64,000 nucleotides of DNA from NCBI RefSeq assembly GCF_000427785.1, contig NZ_ATYR01000017.1:1-64000 (forward strand), read 5' to 3'. The stretch comes from Massilia alkalitolerans DSM 17462. Lineage in GTDB: Bacteria; Pseudomonadota; Gammaproteobacteria; Burkholderiales; Burkholderiaceae_D. Below, piece after piece: positions 33,940 through 43,515 of the stretch (positions within the stretch are counted from its first letter, which is position 1; each line of letters begins with the position of its first letter). The notes under the pieces were generated by a model, which ran no database searches, was not told the origin of the DNA, and was given only the letters and a program-made list of their open reading frames with translations. A program made the translations under genes and the position numbers.

Positions 33940-36219
33940 ATGAGCTGGTTTTCGGCCCACCCATTTCCTCCGCGACAAGCGCTCGCATTGTATGTACTGG
34001 CCAGTGCGGCCGCCGGCGTCGCGCTGCCGCTGCATGCACAGGACGTCGCTCCGACGCCACAGTCGAGCTCATCTCGCGATGAACAGGACCTGCCGATCAC
34101 GATCCGCGCCGAGGAGATCAGCGGCCGTCCCGACCGCCAGATCAACCTCGAACGCAATGTCGAACTGACACGCGGCCAGACCCGCCTCACCGCCGACACC
34201 GCCTGCTACCAGCGCGTCGAAGACCAGGTGACGGCGGTCGGCAACGTCAGCATGTGGCGCTTCGGCGACCGCTACAAGGGCGACGAGCTGCAGCTGAATC
34301 TCGAAACGGGCAAGGGCTACGTGCTGCGCCCCGAGTACCGTTTGCAGCTGAATAACGCCCAGGGCAATGCCTCGCGCATCGACTTCCTCGGCGAAGACGT
34401 GGCGCTGGTGCGCGACGGCACCTACAGCACCTGCGAAGGCCCGGACCCGGACTGGTACCTCAAGTCGAGCACCCTGCGCCTGGACAGCGGCCGCGACGTC
34501 GGCCTGGCCGGCAAGACCGTCATCTATTTCAAGGACGTGCCGATCATCGGCACCCCGGCCCTGTCGTTCTCGCTGTCGGGCGCGCGCCGCTCCGGCTGGC
34601 TGGCGCCCACCGTGGGCTTCGGCTCCAAGGGCAAGGCCGAGGTCATGGTGCCGTATTACTTCAACATCGCCCCCAACCGCGACCTGACGCTGTACCCGCG
34701 CATGATGTTCGACCGCGGCCTGCAGCTCGGCGCCACCGGGCGCTACCTCGGCGTCACCGACCTGGGCGCCTACAATGGCGAGACCCACGTCGAGGGCCTG
34801 CGCAAGGACCGCGAGACCGGCGAAGACCGCTGGCGCGTCGACTCGGTGCATACCCAGGCCCTCGGCCCGGGCTGGTCCTACGGCTGGAACCTGCATGCGG
34901 CTTCGGACGACGAATACCCGAGCGACTTCTCGCGCACCGTGGCGGCCAGCGCCGAGCGCCAGCTGCTGCGCGAGGTGCGCACCGACTTCGTCGGCCAGTT
35001 CTGGAACCTCTCCGCGCGCGCCCAGAACTACCAGGTGCTGCAGGACCCGGCGGCCGCCAGCGACCCACGCCTGACGGTGCCGCGTCCCTACGACCGCCTG
35101 CCGCAGATTAACTTCCACGCCGGCCGCTACGACGTCAAGGGCTTCGACTGGGCGGTGGACGCCGAGGCGGTGAGCTTCTGGCACCCGGACTGGGTGCGCG
35201 GCAACCGCGCCGTGGCCGTGGCCCAGGTCAGCTACCCCTTCGTGCGTCCGGGCTGGTTCGTCACGCCGAAGCTCATCAGCCACCATACCAAGTATGACCT
35301 GGACCGCGCCAACGGCTACACCGGACCGACCAAGCTGTCGCGCAGCCTGAATACCTTCTCGCTCGACAGCGGCCTGGTGTTCGAGCGTGACACCACGCTG
35401 TTCAAGAACAGCATGACCCAGACCCTGGAACCGCGCCTGTTCTACGTGTACACGCCGTACAAGGACCAGAGCCTGTTCCCGAACTTCGATACCGGCCGTG
35501 CGGGCTTCAACTACGCCCAGCTGTTCAGCGAGAACCGCTTCGTCGGGCTGGATCGGGTGTCTGACGCCAACCAGATGACCGCCGCCGTGGTGTCGCGCTT
35601 CATCCAGTCCGACGGCGCCGAGCGCCTGCGCCTGGCCTTCGGCCAGCGCATCTACTTCGACGAGCCGCGCGTGCGCCTGCCGGGCGAGCCGGTGCACCAG
35701 AGCCGCTCGGACGTGCTGCTGGCGGCCTCGGGCCGCATCTCCGAAACCTGGAGCTTCGACAGCGGCGTACAATACGACGCGACCGGCAGCAACCTGTACA
35801 GCTCGAACCTGAGCACGCAGTGGCGCCCGGCCGCGATGAAGGTCCTGAACGCCGAATACCGCTACCAGCGCGGCAGCTTCCGCAACGTCGACCTGTCGGG
35901 GCAGTGGCCGCTGTCCTCGCGCTGGTACGGCGTCGGGCGCGTGAGCTATGCGCTGCGCTCGTACACCGTGGGCAGCGTCACGCCGGGCAAGGGCAAGCTG
36001 CTCGAGAGCCTGATTGGCCTGGAATACAAGGCCGATTGCTGGGTGTTCCGTTTCGGCGCACAGCGCTTCGTGACCGCGGCGCAGACCACCTCGACGCCGA
36101 TCTTCTTCCAGCTCGAGCTCAATGGCCTGTCGCGCCTCGGTTCGGGCAACCCGCTCGAGGCCTTCAACAAGGCCGTGCCGGGCTATCAGCAGCTGTCTAC
36201 CAATGTGGGGCGGCCTTAA
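33940..36219 (+). CDS. lptD: LPS-assembly protein LptD
   Basis: A 759-residue outer-membrane protein with a signal peptide ending near LPLHAQD, a jellyroll domain (DLPITIRAEEISGRPDRQIN, VELTRGQTRLTADTACYQRV) and a C-terminal beta-barrel (LSGARRSGWLAPTVGFGSKG, YYFNIAPNRDLTLYPRMM). With LptE (48676) it inserts lipopolysaccharide in the outer leaflet. Only three Cys occur in the mature protein: Cys89, Cys165 and one near residue 705 (YKADCWVFRFG). E. coli has four (31, 173, 724, 725), so only one of the two interdomain disulfides can have the usual geometry. First gene of lptD-surA-pdxA-rsmA; divergent from amgK. Confidence 0.96.
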   Translation: MSWFSAHPFPPRQALALYVLASAAAGVALPLHAQDVAPTPQSSSSRDEQDLPITIRAEEISGRPDRQINLERNVELTRGQTRLTADTACYQRVEDQVTAVGNVSMWRFGDRYKGDELQLNLETGKGYVLRPEYRLQLNNAQGNASRIDFLGEDVALVRDGTYSTCEGPDPDWYLKSSTLRLDSGRDVGLAGKTVIYFKDVPIIGTPALSFSLSGARRSGWLAPTVGFGSKGKAEVMVPYYFNIAPNRDLTLYPRMMFDRGLQLGATGRYLGVTDLGAYNGETHVEGLRKDRETGEDRWRVDSVHTQALGPGWSYGWNLHAASDDEYPSDFSRTVAASAERQLLREVRTDFVGQFWNLSARAQNYQVLQDPAAASDPRLTVPRPYDRLPQINFHAGRYDVKGFDWAVDAEAVSFWHPDWVRGNRAVAVAQVSYPFVRPGWFVTPKLISHHTKYDLDRANGYTGPTKLSRSLNTFSLDSGLVFERDTTLFKNSMTQTLEPRLFYVYTPYKDQSLFPNFDTGRAGFNYAQLFSENRFVGLDRVSDANQMTAAVVSRFIQSDGAERLRLAFGQRIYFDEPRVRLPGEPVHQSRSDVLLAASGRISETWSFDSGVQYDATGSNLYSSNLSTQWRPAAMKVLNAEYRYQRGSFRNVDLSGQWPLSSRWYGVGRVSYALRSYTVGSVTPGKGKLLESLIGLEYKADCWVFRFGAQRFVTAAQTTSTPIFFQLELNGLSRLGSGNPLEAFNKAVPGYQQLSTNVGRP

Positions 36220-36288
36220 AATTTAAGGACGCCTTAAACGCCGTGGAGTACACTACTCGGCTGGCAATTGAATGATTCTTCACCCTGA

Positions 36289-37698
36289 ATGAGTGCTTTC
36301 CAGATGACGCGTACCACCCGTTTGCACACTATTAAGCTCGCCGCGACCCTGCTGTGCGCGCTGACCGCGGGCCAGGTCCTGGCCCAAGCCACGGCGCCGG
36401 CTGCTGCGCCGGCCGCCAAGCCGGGCAGCGGCTTCCTGCCGCCGGCGTCCAGCAGCGCCAAGGTGCTCGACTCGATCCACGTCGTCGTCAATGACGAAGT
36501 GATCACGAAAAACGAGGTGGGCAACCGCGTGGCCCAGACCGCGCAGAACCTGAAGGCGCGCAACGTGCAGCTGCCGGACCAATCCACCCTGGAGCGCCAG
36601 GTGGTCGAGGCGATGATCGTCGAGCGCGCCCAGCTTCAGCTGGCCAAGGAAATGGGCGTACGCGTCGACGACCGCCGCCTCGACGCCACTATCGCCCGCA
36701 TCGCCGAGAACCAGAAGATGTCGGTGCAGGAGATGCGCAACCAGATGGAGAAAGAGGGCCTGCCTTTCGGGCAGTTCCGCGAAGACATCCGCAACGAGAT
36801 CATGATGCAGCAGTTGCGCGAGCACGAGGTCGACTCCAAGATCCAGGTCTCGGAAGCCGAGATCGACACCTACCTGGCCGCCTCCAAGGCTGCCGCGGCC
36901 GAGCGCGTCGAGATGAACCTGGCGCAGATCCTGGTGGCGGTGCCCGAGAACGCCTCGCCCGAGCAGATCGCGGCACGCCGCGCGCGCGCCGACGAAGTGG
37001 CGCGCCAGCTGCGCACCGGCGCCGACTTCGCCAAGATGGCCGCGACCTATTCCGACGCGCCCGACGCCCTGAAGGGCGGCGAGATCGGCTGGCGCGACCC
37101 GGACCGCCTGCCGGCCATCTTCGCCACCGAGCTGCGCAAGCTGAACAAGGGCCAGGTCACTTCCATCATCAAGACCAACGTCGGCTTCCACATCCTCAAG
37201 ATGGCCGACAAGCGCAACCTGGCCGACGAGGCCGCGCCCGAGGACGCCGTGGTCCAGCAGACCCGCGTCAGCCACATCCTCATGAAGCCGACGCCGACCA
37301 TGAACGCGGCCGAGGTCAAGAAGAAGCTGCAGGAACTGAAGCAGAAGATCGTCGACAAGAGCGCCACCTTCGAAGACCTGGCGCGCCAGAACAGCCAGGA
37401 ACCGGGCAGTGCGGCCAAGGGCGGCGACCTGGGCTGGCTGGAGCCGGGCGACGCCGGTCCGGAATTCGACCAGGCCCTGTCCACCCTGAAGCCGGGCGAG
37501 GTCTCGGACGTCATCGAGTCGCCGTTCGGTTTCCACATCCTGCGCGTCACCGAGCGCAAGTCGGAAGACCAGAGCAAGCAGCGCGAGCGCAATAATGCAC
37601 GTCAGGTGCTGCGCGAACGCAAGATGCAGGAAGCGCTGGAAGACTGGATGCGCCAGGTGCGCGACCGCGCCTACGTCGAGTTCCGCGAGGAGCAGTAA
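36289..37698 (+). CDS. surA: Periplasmic peptidyl-prolyl isomerase/chaperone SurA
   Basis: A 469-residue protein with a signal peptide (to GQVLAQA), a SurA N-terminal chaperone domain (residues 60-190, VNDEVITKNEVGNRVAQTAQ) and two parvulin domains: the first with AQILVAVPENASPEQIAARR and GGEIGWRDPDRLP, the second with VSHILMKPTPTM and GGDLGWLEPGDAGPEF. SurA escorts outer-membrane proteins to the Bam complex and is needed for LptD. A second Met five residues in (36304) is an alternative start. pdxA starts 3 bases after its stop. Confidence 0.97.
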   Translation: MSAFQMTRTTRLHTIKLAATLLCALTAGQVLAQATAPAAAPAAKPGSGFLPPASSSAKVLDSIHVVVNDEVITKNEVGNRVAQTAQNLKARNVQLPDQSTLERQVVEAMIVERAQLQLAKEMGVRVDDRRLDATIARIAENQKMSVQEMRNQMEKEGLPFGQFREDIRNEIMMQQLREHEVDSKIQVSEAEIDTYLAASKAAAAERVEMNLAQILVAVPENASPEQIAARRARADEVARQLRTGADFAKMAATYSDAPDALKGGEIGWRDPDRLPAIFATELRKLNKGQVTSIIKTNVGFHILKMADKRNLADEAAPEDAVVQQTRVSHILMKPTPTMNAAEVKKKLQELKQKIVDKSATFEDLARQNSQEPGSAAKGGDLGWLEPGDAGPEFDQALSTLKPGEVSDVIESPFGFHILRVTERKSEDQSKQRERNNARQVLRERKMQEALEDWMRQVRDRAYVEFREEQ

Positions 37699-37701
37699 GC
37701 C

Positions 37702-38757
37702 ATGCTGATGTCGAACGGACGCCGGCCCACCCTCGCGGTCACGGTCGGCGAGCCGGCCGGCATCGGTCCCGAGATCTCGATCCGCGCGGCCTGGGCGCTG
37801 CGCGAATCCGCCAACTGCGTGCTGGTCGGCGACGCCGCCTTCCTGGCGCTCACCGCCAGCCTGATCGATCCCGCCATCCGCCTGTCGGCCCTGTCGATCC
37901 AGGCCCTGCGCAACGGCGGCCTGCCGCACTTCGGCAAGGACCGCCTGGCCGTCATCGACGTGCCGCTCGCGGCCCACGTGGTCCCGGGCCTGCTGAATGC
38001 CGAGAACGGGCGCGCCGTGCTGGCGACCCTGGACCTCGCGATCGAAGGCGCCCTGTGTGGCTGGTTCGACGGCGTCGTTACCGCGCCGCTCCAGAAAAGC
38101 ACGATCAACGACGCCGGCGTGGCCTTTTCCGGCCATACCGAATACCTGGCCGAGAAGACCAACACCCCGAAGGTCGTGATGATGCTGGCGGGGCAACCCG
38201 GCGAGGTAGGGGGAAATGAGCAGCCTTATCTGCGGGTGGCGCTGGCCACCACCCATTTGCCACTGAAGGACGTCCCCGCGGCGCTGACGCCGGAAAACCT
38301 GGCGCAGACCATCGACATCATCGACGCCGACCTGAAGAACAAGTTCGGCATCGCCGCGCCGCGCATCCTGGTCACCGGCCTGAACCCGCACGCGGGCGAG
38401 AACGGCTACCTGGGCCGCGAAGAGATCGAGGTCATCACGCCCGTACTGGAAGCGGCGCGGGTGCGCGGCATCGATGCACGCGGTCCCTATCCGGCCGACA
38501 CCCTGTTCCAGCCGAAGTACCTGCACGATGCGGACTGCGTGCTGGCGATGTACCACGACCAGGGCCTGCCGGTGCTGAAGCACGCCACCTTCGGGCGCGG
38601 CATCAACGTCACGCTCGGCCTGCCGATCGTGCGCACCTCGGTCGACCACGGCACCGCGCTCGACCTGGCGGCGCAGGGCCTGGGCCTGGCCGACTGCGGC
38701 AGCATGGAGGAGGCGATCCGCGCCGCCATGCAGATGGCGGCCTCGAACCGCCGCTGA
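37702..38757 (+). CDS. pdxA: 4-hydroxythreonine-4-phosphate dehydrogenase
   Basis: A 351-residue enzyme oxidising 4-phosphohydroxy-threonine in pyridoxal phosphate synthesis. Motifs: [16 protein letters not shown] at the N-terminus, [20 protein letters not shown] (substrate and metal His), [16 protein letters not shown] (metal His) and [20 protein letters not shown] (metal His). About 20 residues longer than E. coli PdxA (329), within family range. Within the surA-pdxA-rsmA operon, which is conserved across proteobacteria. Confidence 0.97.
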   Translation: MLMSNGRRPTLAVTVGEPAGIGPEISIRAAWALRESANCVLVGDAAFLALTASLIDPAIRLSALSIQALRNGGLPHFGKDRLAVIDVPLAAHVVPGLLNAENGRAVLATLDLAIEGALCGWFDGVVTAPLQKSTINDAGVAFSGHTEYLAEKTNTPKVVMMLAGQPGEVGGNEQPYLRVALATTHLPLKDVPAALTPENLAQTIDIIDADLKNKFGIAAPRILVTGLNPHAGENGYLGREEIEVITPVLEAARVRGIDARGPYPADTLFQPKYLHDADCVLAMYHDQGLPVLKHATFGRGINVTLGLPIVRTSVDHGTALDLAAQGLGLADCGSMEEAIRAAMQMAASNRR

Positions 38758-38780
38758 ACGAACACAACTACTAGAACACC

Positions 38781-39551
38781 ATGAGCAAACACGTAGCACG
38801 CAAGCGCTTCGGGCAGAACTTCCTGACCGACAAACTCGTCCTGGACAACATCATCGACGCCATCGGCCCGCAACGCGGCGAGGCGATGGTCGAGATCGGG
38901 CCGGGCCTGGCCGCCATGACGGCGCTGCTGCTCAAGTCGCTCGACCACATGCACGTCGTCGAGCTGGACCGCGACCTGGTGGCGCGCCTGGAAAAGGCCT
39001 ACCCGCGCGAGAAGCTTACCGTGCACTCAGGCGATGCGCTGAAGTTCGATTTCGGATCGATCCCGGTGCCGGAAGGCCGCAAGCTGCGCGTGGTCGGCAA
39101 CCTGCCGTACAACATCTCGAGCCCGCTGCTGTTCCACCTGGCCGAATTCGCGCCGCTAGTCGAGGACCAGCATTTCATGCTGCAGAAGGAAGTGGTCGAG
39201 CGCATGGTGGCCGAGCCGGGCACCAAGGCCTACAGCCGCCTGTCGGTGATGCTGCAGTGGCGCTACGACATGGACCTGCTGTTCATCGTCCCGCCGACCG
39301 CCTTCGACCCGCCGCCCCAGGTGGACTCGGCGATCGTGCGCATGATCCCCAAGCGCCAGAAGCTGGAAGTGGATGGCGCCACCCTGGAAAAGGTCGTGGC
39401 CAAGGCCTTCTCGCAGCGCCGCAAGGTGATCCGCAACTGCGTGGCGGGGATGTTCACCGAGGCGCAGCTGGTCGAAGCCGGGATCGATCCGGGCGCGCGG
39501 CCGGAAGCGGTGGGCCTGGAACAGTACGTGGCGCTGGCAAACCTGCTCTGA
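38781..39551 (+). CDS. rsmA: 16S rRNA adenine dimethyltransferase
   Basis: A 256-residue KsgA/Rsm[21 protein letters not shown] is the N-terminal hallmark; the SAM motif I is [10 protein letters not shown]; the target motif is [14 protein letters not shown]. It dimethylates two adjacent adenines in helix 45 of 16S rRNA during late 30S maturation. Starts 23 bases after pdxA and ends the operon. Confidence 0.97.
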   Translation: MSKHVARKRFGQNFLTDKLVLDNIIDAIGPQRGEAMVEIGPGLAAMTALLLKSLDHMHVVELDRDLVARLEKAYPREKLTVHSGDALKFDFGSIPVPEGRKLRVVGNLPYNISSPLLFHLAEFAPLVEDQHFMLQKEVVERMVAEPGTKAYSRLSVMLQWRYDMDLLFIVPPTAFDPPPQVDSAIVRMIPKRQKLEVDGATLEKVVAKAFSQRRKVIRNCVAGMFTEAQLVEAGIDPGARPEAVGLEQYVALANLL

Positions 39552-39775
39552 TCGTCCTTCACGGGGTGGCCGCCTGCCGCCCTGCGAAACTCCCCAATCC
39601 TGCTCTACATTGCGCTGCACAACGACGGCACATCCCGTTTTTCGTCCCTTCATCCGCCAATTCCTGCAGTCCGTCGCACCCTGATGGAAGCCGCGGGACG
39701 CCTTGGCTAAAGTGCTTCCATCGACAAGCCGCACGACACACGAAGCGGCCACCAACTCACCGAAGGGAGCACAAA

Positions 39776-39949
39776 ATGAACGTCCTCAAGCACATGGAAG
39801 CCATCTTCCTCGCCACCCTGGTCCTCGCCGGCGTCAGCAGCTATGCGCAGGCCGCCACCAGCCGCGCGGCCGAGGCATACAACGCCCAGGTGTCGGTGGG
39901 CGCCTCGCAGGTCGCCGTGGTGAAGGTCACGGCCAAGCGTCCGGCCTGA
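39776..39949 (+). CDS. Small secreted protein of unknown function
   Basis: A 57-residue protein with a strong ribosome site (GAAGGGAG, 8 bases before the ATG). Residues 1-27 are a signal peptide (HMEAIFLATLVLAGVSSYAQ then AA), leaving a mature peptide of about 30 residues, TSRAAEAYNAQVSVGASQVA then VVKVTAKRPA. It has no recognised domain. I accept it because of the ribosome site, the signal peptide and the fitting codon use; it lies in a gap between rsmA and two lipoprotein genes. The 224 bp between rsmA and this gene hold no other feature I can name. Confidence 0.6.
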   Translation: MNVLKHMEAIFLATLVLAGVSSYAQAATSRAAEAYNAQVSVGASQVAVVKVTAKRPA

Positions 39950-39987
39950 TGTCCGATGCCCGCTTCCGGCCGCGCCGGGCGGCGGAC

Positions 39988-40015
39988 AAAAAAAAGCCCG
40001 CTGGGTAGCGGGCTT
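39988..40015. terminator. Terminator hairpin between the small secreted protein and lipoprotein genes
   Basis: AAGCCCGCT (39994-40002), loop GGGT, AGCGGGCTT (40007-40015), preceded by an eight-base A run. The U tract is on the minus strand, so it best fits the end of the minus-strand lipoprotein transcript 114 bases past its stop, but the hairpin lies between convergent genes and may serve both. Confidence 0.8.
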
Positions 40016-40128
40016 GAAATCCAATTCTTTTCTGAGGAGAGTTGGAGGAGACAGGAGTTAGTATGCTGCGTCACAGCATATAAGTCCAATTTCCCTTTCG
40101 CATACTCGACATAAGTTTTTCGAATATC

Positions 40129-40782
40129 TCACGAAGAGCGGGTGCAGGTGATGTTGATGTTGGTAACTTCGACGTCGCCCATGATGCCGGTCGGGTTCTG
40201 GACCGTGCAGACGGCGTCTTTCGGTTGGGTCACGATGGTCACGCCATAGGACTTGTTATATTCCACCGGGACAACCATCGCATACTTGAAGGCGGCGCCG
40301 GTGGTATTGGTTTCAGGCGGGATGATCACGGTGGTGCCGGTGGTGCTGCCATTGGCCAGCACCAGGCCGGTATTGTCCTTGGTCAGCCCCGTAACTTCGC
40401 CGCCGATCGCATGCGTCTGGATGAAGCACTCGAAGCGGGCGTTGATCACGGCCAGCTGGCCGGCCGTGCCAACCGTGCTGTTCGGCGCGTATTGGTAGAC
40501 GCGGCAGTCCTGGTGCTGCGGATTGGACGTGATGCGCACATCGTAGGTGTCGCCGTACTCCAGCTTTTTCGAGAAACTGAACGTGACTTCATCGCCAGCC
40601 TTGGCCGGCGGCGCGACGTTGATGGTCTCGGTGCCGTTATTGGTCAGCGTCATGCCCGGGTAAACGATACCTGCGACGCGGCCGCCCACCGTAAAACTGT
40701 CGTCGTCGCCACCGCCACCGCAGGATGCCAGGGCCGCTGCCATTGCCAGCATGCTTGCCGGACGGATCAGGGAAAACTTCAT
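40129..40782 (-). CDS. Lipoprotein with two VxGL-type repeats (copy 1)
   Basis: A 217-residue lipoprotein: signal peptide with lipobox LASC, then a GGGGDDD linker. The mature part has two units of about 90 residues, each with GGRVAGIVYPGMTLTNNGTE or GGEVTGLTKDNTGLVLANGS at the front and a CxV block near the end (QDCRVYQYAP; DAVCTVQNPTG, then VTNINITC). The pattern (GL.LxNNG...Y.V.I.TQP...C.V.N..G) is that of a beta-sandwich repeat common in Oxalobacteraceae surface lipoproteins; function unknown. It is a diverged paralogue of the gene upstream, which ends 29 bases before its start. Confidence 0.82.
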   Translation of the reverse strand: MKFSLIRPASMLAMAAALASCGGGGDDDSFTVGGRVAGIVYPGMTLTNNGTETINVAPPAKAGDEVTFSFSKKLEYGDTYDVRITSNPQHQDCRVYQYAPNSTVGTAGQLAVINARFECFIQTHAIGGEVTGLTKDNTGLVLANGSTTGTTVIIPPETNTTGAAFKYAMVVPVEYNKSYGVTIVTQPKDAVCTVQNPTGIMGDVEVTNINITCTRSS

Positions 40783-40811
40783 GAAGCTTGCTCCAGGATA
40801 TTCAGTGTTGA

Positions 40812-41399
40812 TCAAGTACGCGGGCCGCAGGTCACGGTCACGTTGGTGATGTCGGCCTGGCCCACGGTGCCGCTGCCGTTGGCAACCGTGCAGGTCTGGT
40901 TGTCGGGCTGGGTCAGGATGGCGATGCCGTAGGGCGCGTCTTCGTTGACCTTGGCCATGGTGAAGGAGGTGGCGCCGGGGGCGACCGTGACGCGGTCGGA
41001 ACCATTGACCAGCACCAGGTTGCCGGCGAGGCCGGTGACGGTGCCCTTCAGCTCATGCTGGCGAATGATGCATTCGACGTAGATGGTGTTGATATCGATC
41101 GCGACCTTGCCTTTTCCGTTGGTTACGGTGCAGGTCTCGGCATTGCTCGGGAAACTCTTGGCCGTGACGTTGTAATCGGAATCGGTTTCCACCATGTTAG
41201 GGAAATAGAAATTGCCGATACCTCCGTTGGTCGGATTGATGACCAGGTCGGAGCCGCCATTGTTCTGCAGGACCAGGCCAGGCTTGGTCACGCCCGAAAA
41301 CGAACCGCCGATAACCCGGTCGCCATCGCCGCCGCCGCAGGCGGACAGCGCCAGCGCGCATGCCAGCGCAGCACCGGCACGCAGGTACGAACTCTTCAT
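40812..41399 (-). CDS. Lipoprotein with two VxGL-type repeats (copy 2)
   Basis: A 195-residue lipoprotein with lipobox LSAC and a GGGDGD linker. Two units are visible: GGSFSGVTKPGLVLQNNGGS to ETCTVTNGKGKVAIDINTIY, and LKGTVTGLAGNLVLVNGSDR to QTCTVANGSGTVGQADITNV. Four paired-looking cysteines fall at matching points of the units. It is paralogous to the gene just downstream; tandem duplication followed by divergence is likely. First gene of a two-gene unit ending at the terminator near 40000. The 244 bp upstream, divergent from the HAD gene, hold no recognised element. Confidence 0.82.
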   Translation of the reverse strand: MKSSYLRAGAALACALALSACGGGDGDRVIGGSFSGVTKPGLVLQNNGGSDLVINPTNGGIGNFYFPNMVETDSDYNVTAKSFPSNAETCTVTNGKGKVAIDINTIYVECIIRQHELKGTVTGLAGNLVLVNGSDRVTVAPGATSFTMAKVNEDAPYGIAILTQPDNQTCTVANGSGTVGQADITNVTVTCGPRT

Positions 41400-41643
41400 A
41401 ATTTCTCCAAAAAATCTGACTGGTGAACGTGCAAAGCGTGTGCAAGTGAGCTGTGGACACGCTGGTGGACGATGGACGACCACATTATATTAGCCCAACA
41501 TTTTAGTCCATTTAACAAGCAACTGGACGGTTTGCTTTTGTATCACGCTGTAACCGTGGGTAGCAGGGGACAGTGCCCGATTGCTTTCTACGGGCGTGCT
41601 CGCTATCCTTGGGCCAGGCACCCATCTTCCAAGCAAGCACACC

Positions 41644-42354
41644 ATGATCCAGCGCCGCGCCTGGCCCAAAGCCGTATTGTTCGACCTCGACGACACCCTG
41701 TGGCCGATCGCCCCGGTGATCCTGGAGGCCGAGCAGATCCTGTTCGCATGGCTGCGCCAGCATGCGCCGCGGGTGGCGCAGCAGTTCACCATCGAGACCC
41801 TGCGCCAGGCCCGACTCGAGCTGCTGGCGCGCCAGCCCGAATTCCAGCTCGACCTGGGCGCCTTGCGCCGGGCCGGCCTGATCGCCGCCTTCGAGCAGGC
41901 CGGCGAGGATGCGGGCAAGGTGGAACTGGCGATGACCGAATTCTTTGCGGCGCGCAATGCGGTGATTCCCTACGACGACGTGCTGCCCGGCCTGCTGCGC
42001 CTGAAGGGCAGGGTGCGGATCGGCTCGGTCACCAATGGCAATGCCGACCTGCAGACGATCGGCCTGGCGCGCCATTTCGACGCCTCGGTTGCCGCCCCCA
42101 GCTTCGGCGTTGCCAAGCCGGATCCGCGGATCTTCCTGGAGGCATGCAATCTGCTGGGCGTGGCGCCGCAGGAGGCGGTGTACGTGGGCGACGATCTGCT
42201 GCTGGACGTCCAGGGCGCCCAGCGCGCCGGGCTGCGCGCCGTGTGGATGAACCGGATGGGCAAGGTCAACGACCTGCCGGAACAGGTCCGCCCCGACCTG
42301 GAAACGAGCAGCCTGGACGGCCTGCTGGACTGGCTCAAGCGCGAGCACGCCTGA
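41644..42354 (+). CDS. HAD-family hydrolase
   Basis: A 236-residue phosphatase of the HAD-IA group: motif [12 protein letters not shown] (nucleophile Asp and DxD), motif II SVTNGNA, motif III Lys in [10 protein letters not shown], and motif [20 protein letters not shown]. It resembles YigB-type phosphatases acting on small sugar or flavin-precursor phosphates, but the substrate is undetermined. It precedes hrcA by 38 bases on the same strand and may be co-transcribed with it. The start is the first Met with similarity; the frame continues upstream without Met-supported similarity. Confidence 0.92.
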   Translation: MIQRRAWPKAVLFDLDDTLWPIAPVILEAEQILFAWLRQHAPRVAQQFTIETLRQARLELLARQPEFQLDLGALRRAGLIAAFEQAGEDAGKVELAMTEFFAARNAVIPYDDVLPGLLRLKGRVRIGSVTNGNADLQTIGLARHFDASVAAPSFGVAKPDPRIFLEACNLLGVAPQEAVYVGDDLLLDVQGAQRAGLRAVWMNRMGKVNDLPEQVRPDLETSSLDGLLDWLKREHA

Positions 42355-42392
42355 ACTGGCGCCCCGCCCGCTATCGCGTGCATAATAAGAGC

Positions 42393-43409
42393 ATGCAACT
42401 CGAACCCCGCGCCCAGACCCTGCTCAAAGCCCTCGTCGAGCGCTACATCGCCGACGGCCAGCCTGTCGGTTCGCGTGCGCTGTCGAAGATTTCCGGCCTC
42501 GACCTGTCGCCGGCCACGATCCGCAACATCATGGCCGACCTCGAGGAAATGGGCTACGTCGCCAGTCCGCATACCTCGGCCGGCCGCATCCCGACCCCGC
42601 GCGGCTACCGGCTGTTCGTCGACACCCTGCTCACCGTGCAGCACATCGACGAGCAGGCTGCCGCCGCCCAGAACATGCGCTTCCCGAGCCAGCAGCCCCA
42701 GAAGATCATCGCCAACGCGGCCCAGATGCTGTCCTCGCTGTCGCAGTTCGCCGGCGTGGTGCAAAGCCCGCGGCGCGAGTCGGTGTTCCAGCAGATCGAA
42801 TTCCTGCGCCTGTCCGAAAAGCGCATCCTCCTGGTCATCGTCGATCCGCGCGGCGACGTCCAGAACCGCCTCCTGCACACCGACGTCGACTACACGCCGG
42901 GCCAGCTGACCCAGTCGGCCAATTACCTGAACCAGAACTATGCGGGCCTCACCTTCGACCAGGTGCGCGCGCGCCTGAGCGGCGAACTGCGCCAGCTGCG
43001 CGACGACATGGGCAAGCTGATGCAGGTGGCGGTGGAGGCGGGCAGCGAGGCGATGGCCGAGGGCGACGGCATGGTGATCGCGGGCGAACGCAACCTGCTG
43101 TCGGTGTCGGACCTGTCGTCCAACATGTCGTCCCTGCGCCAGATGTTCGAGATGTTCGAGCAGAAGACCGGCCTGATGCAGCTGCTCGAGGTGTCGAGCA
43201 AAGCCGGCGGGGTGCAGATCTTCATCGGCGGCGAATCCAAGCTGGTGCCGATGGACGAGATGAGCGTGGTGACGGCGCCCTACGAGGTCAATGGACGCAT
43301 CGTCGGCACCCTGGGGGTGATCGGGCCGACGCGCATGGCCTACGAGCGCGTGATCCCGATCGTGGACATTACGGCCAAGCTGCTGTCGAACGCCCTGAGC
43401 CAGTCGTAG
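42393..43409 (+). CDS. hrcA: Heat-inducible transcription repressor HrcA
   Basis: A 338-residue protein: winged-helix N-terminus ([58 protein letters not shown]) and the GAF-like dimerisation domain (ending [20 protein letters not shown]). HrcA binds CIRCE operators of groE/dnaK and is kept active by GroEL. I searched by eye for a CIRCE (TTAGCACTC-N9-GAGTGCTAA) and found none in the window, so its targets lie elsewhere. The TAG stop is the first base triplet of a long palindrome that also ends fur. Confidence 0.96.
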   Translation: MQLEPRAQTLLKALVERYIADGQPVGSRALSKISGLDLSPATIRNIMADLEEMGYVASPHTSAGRIPTPRGYRLFVDTLLTVQHIDEQAAAAQNMRFPSQQPQKIIANAAQMLSSLSQFAGVVQSPRRESVFQQIEFLRLSEKRILLVIVDPRGDVQNRLLHTDVDYTPGQLTQSANYLNQNYAGLTFDQVRARLSGELRQLRDDMGKLMQVAVEAGSEAMAEGDGMVIAGERNLLSVSDLSSNMSSLRQMFEMFEQKTGLMQLLEVSSKAGGVQIFIGGESKLVPMDEMSVVTAPYEVNGRIVGTLGVIGPTRMAYERVIPIVDITAKLLSNALSQS

Positions 43410-43509
43410 GGGTGTAAAAAAGCGGCCATGGCTGCGTTGCCTCGTCTCGCCGTACTAACCGTACTGTCTTCGACTCGGCGCCTTGCCCTGGCCGCTTTTT
43501 ACACCCCTA
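43407..43509. repeat. Family C palindrome acting as hrcA/fur terminator
   Basis: Left arm TAGGGGTGTAAAAAAGCGGC then CA (43407-43428) and right arm TGGCCGCTTTTTACACCCCT then A (43489-43509) pair over 21 bp with one bulged A. The loop has CTGCGTTGC, two CCGTACT/CGTACT words and GGCGCCTTGCCCTGG, shared with 2532-2598. A and T runs on the two arms make it a plausible bidirectional terminator between the convergent hrcA and fur genes. The hrcA stop codon is its first triplet. Confidence 0.85.
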
Positions 43510-43515
43510 CCTGAA

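Noticed and set aside
33844..34035. N-terminal extension of amgK by up to 64 codons
   Set aside because: It would run into the divergent lptD coding region and shows no AmgK similarity; the start at 33843 gives the normal protein.
36280..38799. An 839-codon minus-strand open frame opposite surA and pdxA
   Set aside because: It spans two well-supported plus-strand genes and shows low-complexity antisense composition.
41400..43409. CIRCE operator expected near hrcA
   Set aside because: I looked for TTAGCACTC and GAGTGCTAA in the region and saw none; hrcA is probably not autoregulated here through CIRCE.
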